64,000 bases of DNA, from the NCBI GenBank assembly GCA_946406115.1, contig OX291541.1, forward strand, positions 20,987,908 through 21,051,907, in the 5' to 3' direction. The notes below the pieces were generated by a model. The model ran no database searches. It saw only the letters and a program-made list of their open reading frames with translations, and was not told the origin of the DNA. Below, one piece after another: positions 56,700 through 64,000 of the stretch. The DNA comes from Apoda limacodes (lineage: Eukaryota; Arthropoda; Insecta; Lepidoptera; Limacodidae). The position numbers and the translations under genes were made by a program. The stretch's first letter is position 1. Each line of letters begins with the position of its first letter.

Positions 56700-59600
56700 A
56701 TTCTGTTATGAGAACTAACTTTTGCTCGCTTATTAATTAAACAATCTATTACGAGTTACAAGTAACATTTTTTTTTAATTCTTCACAAAGAAAAAAATTA
56801 AAAAAAATGTGTATAAATCAAACAAGCGACTAGTTTTCAGTTATTTATATTAAAATTATCACCTTCATAATATCGACACTGTTAAGTGTCCACGTTTCAC
56901 GTAGTACAAACAAACCAACATCCAGGCTATCGACACTGAGTACGGAACTAATATTTGTACATTCAAAATAATGATATAACAAAAAAAAAAAACGCCGATC
57001 TGTTATTCTAAAGTGGGCTCGCCTAAAGGCACTTGTGGTTAAATTTGTATTTTTTTTGTCTGTAACTCAAGCTTTAATATAACATTAATATTTGATATAA
57101 TATCATACTTCTACAAAACATAATACATTGATTTAAATGAAATACTGTATGTAAATCATTTTTTAAAGTAGGCCTTTAACAATCGTCCCTAAAAAACTAC
57201 TACTGAAACACAAATATGTATGACTTTGCAGTAATGTTATTTTTAACAGAGAATAGAAAATAATAATGATGAGTATAATTTTAAAGTTTATACCCACAAC
57301 AGACCGGCTAAAGGCAACAAAATTATTGCTTGTCTTTTATTTAAAAGTTATTAGCTTTACAAATTAATTGGTTTACAAAAATAACATATATATATATATA
57401 TATAATATTAATTTAGATATTACTTCATTTATGGACCGTATAATCACGAAAAGTATTTCACACTTTGGACAGTTTTGAAGAAGTTTTCACGTGAGCCAAA
57501 AAATATCTGCATTACAAACATATAATTCACAACTAAACCAATTTTAATTCGAATTTACTTTATAGTATTATTTATTTCTATATCTTAGTTCCTTGAGATC
57601 TAGTTTAGCGTAAAATACTTTTTGTGACGAAACTATTTTATAAGAATTTATTTTATTGTAAAAAGTCAGTCTAAACCAATAAAAATTAATAACTTATCAA
57701 GTAATTAGCTTTTAATGCAAATCACAAATTATTCCGCGTCACTAATGGGTCCAATTGAGACCAGTAAATTTTAATTTAGAAAGAAATCATTTTAGCCTCT
57801 TTCGAATCTTTTAAGTTTAAAAGAATAAATTTTGGTACTAAACACGCATGGATTGGAATGTGTACTAATTACTGAATTTTGTAAATTTTGATATTGTTGA
57901 CAGGCTTAAACCGAAACATGGGAGAGAACAATATAAGGTAACTGTTATTTTAACCTAAAAATAATTACATAATATTTTACAATTACCACTTTTCTAATAC
58001 TTTACTTATTTGTTTACATGGTTCCCTAGAATTTTGTGAAAATATATTTTCACGTAAACGTGGTAAGATACTGGAAGCTTCCTGATCTCAACCATAGATA
58101 TAATTACAAATCGATCCAGTCTATATACACTAGTAACATTCATAAATGATTATATATAGATAATGGTTTTTATATTTAATTTTGTTATGAAACACAATTG
58201 CAAAACACCAATGTATAGTTATTTTTAGCTGCAAAGAAAGATTACTGCTAAATTGCATTTAAAGTTACAAAATCTCGATTTTAACATTAAGGAAAAAATT
58301 GCATTTTGTGCTGTAGACAAAAAGTACAAAACTTTAGGTTATCTTAGCATATTCCTTCTTAAACCATCATAACTGCATACGATCCAAAACCTGTTATTTA
58401 ATATAACGTTTATTTTATAAATGCACTTCTTGTTGAATTTAATATCTATGCTATTAATTATTTCATAAAAAGTTAGCGTTCATGAACGGTTGAAAGATTT
58501 TAAGCTTTTGAAGGATACTATTCTATGCAGTGTTATAATAAAAATTAAAAACCAAATTTTTTTTAATATTAAATGAAAAGAGATCGAAAATGTGTCAATC
58601 AAAAGCCGAGCCGATAAATTAAAAAAGATATTAAATTTTGTTACTCATTGTGTTAGGCAAGTAATTCTATCAGGTATATAAGGTATAAAAGATAACTGTT
58701 CAAAATTATATATTAATTATAGTTATGATTTATTAATGGAATACGTAATATAAATAACGTTTTTAATCCTCGGATACGTTTTTTATTGAACATATTAAAC
58801 TCGTTATTTTTTTAACAAAACTCCAAATTGATTGACACAATCGCTACATTATGTAAAAGTGAATACAGATGCGTGCAATAGTTAGAAATGAAACTATAAA
58901 AATACTGCAAGAATACTGAAATAAAGAGCATTTCTTGTCACATGTTTGGACCTAACAAAATATTTCTTTGGTGTTGTCATTTCAATTTTTGATTCCATTT
59001 CTATTGGACGATATACAAATGTCGTAAGATCTAATCTACTTTGCGATTTTTGCGTACAATGCGACAAACTAAAAAAAAACTAGCTTAAAGTTACAATACA
59101 TACGGTATTTTACAAATAACCAAATAATGCATGGATAAGCAAAAATCGCAAAATAACTAAGATATTTTCTCCATAACTAAACTTAGCTATCTATATTTAC
59201 ACAAACTTATATCTATATACACAAAATGGAATCATTGAGATCATTACATTACTTATAATGCAAAAATGACATTAACGAGGTTATTTTTATTCTAATTATT
59301 AAATAAAAAATAATACTTTATGATAGACTGGTTTTGGTACACGATAGTTTGTGCCACCATAAATGAGGTAATAGTGTTTACCATTTGAGTGACCAAGTCG
59401 TTAACGTTTTGGTAAAATCATTGATAATGTTAATATACACTACGAAAGTCAGGGCGTAATATCGGAATATTCATTTGATATGGTCATTATGATGCTTGTG
59501 TTAAAGGTTTTGTAGTTTATGTTGTTAACCACGATTTCCAAAATACCTTTCCTTTTTTTCCGTAAAAAATATAAAAAAACAAGTACTGAAAAAACATATA

Positions 59601-61104
59601 TCTAAATAGTAAGTTAAAATTTAAATTAACAAAGGATCGTGTTTAAAGCCGTAACTTGGCACAGCTTCAAACATTTGTACAAATATTTGAAGATATTGTG
59701 TGGCACGGGTATTTGACCATTTACGAGTAGTCCAATTTAGACGCAAAATCGCCAAAATATAAAATTATTTCCATTGAAATGAAATATGTGTCAAATGGTA
59801 GGTATTGGAATGCAGAACATAATTTTCCCTTGCTACTTAATACACAACTTACCATGATATAATGAAGTATATATCTACAAGTCTTTTTCACATTTTACTC
59901 CAAATTGTATGCATTTTAGAGAAAAATAAATGAGAGCAAAATTGTAGAACAGAAAATTTCCGATCAAAGTACATTTTTTGATAAACTTAATAATAGGTTA
60001 ATTAAGTTTTTCTCTATTTAGTTTTCCCGCTATAGCGTGCTTAAGCATGATGATGTATCTGAATACATATTTTGCATTTCATTTAAAACCTATGTGTTAT
60101 ATCGATTGGAAATATTTTACTCCACAATTTTAAACTCTTATATTTTTTCTATAAAATGCATAATTTTTAAGTAAAATGCGAAAAACCAAAAAAAAAATAT
60201 ACACTGTATAGCCCGCCTCCCCTTTAAAGTAACAATTTAAAATTTATGTTCAGCTACTCAAAACCTACAATTTGACAAAATATGTTTCATTCCATTGGAA
60301 TTAAGTTTTTGCTTTTTTCGGAATCCCGGTATACTTATTTGTTAAATTACAAACAAAGCTGGATGAATCGCAATAAGTTTTTAATACGAAAAAAAAATAA
60401 TTCTAACATCTATTTTTCGGTATAGATACTGCTATGATTTATATAATTGCTATGATTATTAAAATTTCAATATTTATTTCTTCATCTTATATAAAACTGT
60501 TAAGAAGTATTGTCAGAAATATGGCAATAGAACAGAGCTTAGAAAACGTTATCAACTGTTACTTGATCAACATTAGGGTTATCACTAGTTCAAATTATTG
60601 ACTGATGATAGATAATATAAATGTCATTGACATTGATAAGGTATTATACACCTAATATGCCTGAATGCTATATGATAGCTTAAGTTTTATCTGGTACCTA
60701 ATGAAAAAAACTGGGATTTAAACTTACATAAGTATTATTTTTTTTACAGCAAGGAAAATTATTGCTATGGAGCTGATTTCATGATACTTATTCTTGTTTT
60801 TTTACCATATTTTGTACTATTTGATAATGCATGCTTGCTAAATATATAGAAGACTACAAAATTGCACTTTTCAAAAAAAAACTTTAAACAATAGTTCAGA
60901 CTATTAACAGAAACGTATAAAAAATAACAAATTTAACATAAGTAGATACAGTATAGTTTAAGTTGGCTAGAAGACAAAAATTAAGCAAAAAATCAATATA
61001 CATTAACCCTTGATGCACTCCATTAGCATAGACAGTGGTGCCAACATATACGTACTACACTAAAATCAGTTTTTTAATTGTCCAATTGCAATACACAAGA
61101 ACTT
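56700..61104. other. 4.4-kb A+T-rich block without recognisable transposons (possible ZSWIM 3' UTR)
   Basis: No frame of 60 codons or more and none of the LINE, SINE or MITE families seen elsewhere in the window. The only low-complexity feature is a (TA)n run at 57388-57410. It directly follows the ZSWIM stop codon on the minus strand and carries several AATAAA words in that sense. A long 3' UTR is the simplest reading, but it is unproven. Confidence 0.4.

Positions 61105-64000
<2,896 letters not shown>

Overview
This is a piece of nuclear insect DNA, almost certainly from a moth or butterfly (Lepidoptera). It is A+T-rich, has spliced genes with GT-AG introns, and is crowded with repeats typical of lepidopteran genomes: tRNA-derived SINEs, jockey/CR1-like and RTE LINE tails, mariner, hAT and pogo DNA transposons, and foldback MITEs. 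Exons were assembled by hand from reading frame, splice sites and remembered family motifs. No database search was run, so family names rest on recognition.

Left part (1-17.3 kb). The first 5 kb holds mobile elements: a short LTR element of TRIM type (678-1633), a TTAA-flanked MITE (1699-2097), and a degenerate hAT transposase interrupted by a LINE tail. Next comes a complete ten-exon peptide:N-glycanase gene (Pngl/NGLY1) on the minus strand (17234 to 5371). Its introns contain a mariner element, two SINEs and a 2.8-kb LINE.

Middle part (17.3-39 kb). After a repeat-bearing spacer there is a compact divergent promoter at 20.9 kb. A consensus X-box (RFX site) lies between the start codons of BBS4 (plus strand, nine exons, 20973-38852) and a small minus-strand gene for an unrecognised protein of about 71 residues. 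Intron 3 of BBS4 contains an intact, intronless 1-Cys peroxiredoxin (Prx6 type) on the same strand. The BBS4 introns also carry several copies of one LINE family and a 321-bp foldback element.

Right part (39-64 kb). This holds more LINE, SINE and repeat debris, three orphan exon candidates (an acidic/lysine-rich plus-strand terminal exon, a serpin-like minus-strand exon, and a secreted-peptide-like exon), and a single-exon acid-lipase-type alpha/beta hydrolase (minus, 49393-50670). A second degenerate LINE follows. Then comes a 4.4-kb A+T-rich block with no recognisable transposon, and beyond it the last five exons of a ZSWIM-family gene on the minus strand, which runs off the right end.

The genes are not an operon. 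The functional links visible here are the shared ciliary-type promoter of BBS4 and its divergent neighbour, and the nesting of the peroxiredoxin inside BBS4. Pngl acts in glycoprotein quality control, Prx6 in peroxide defence, the lipase in lipid hydrolysis, and ZSWIM proteins are linked to cullin-RING ubiquitin ligases.
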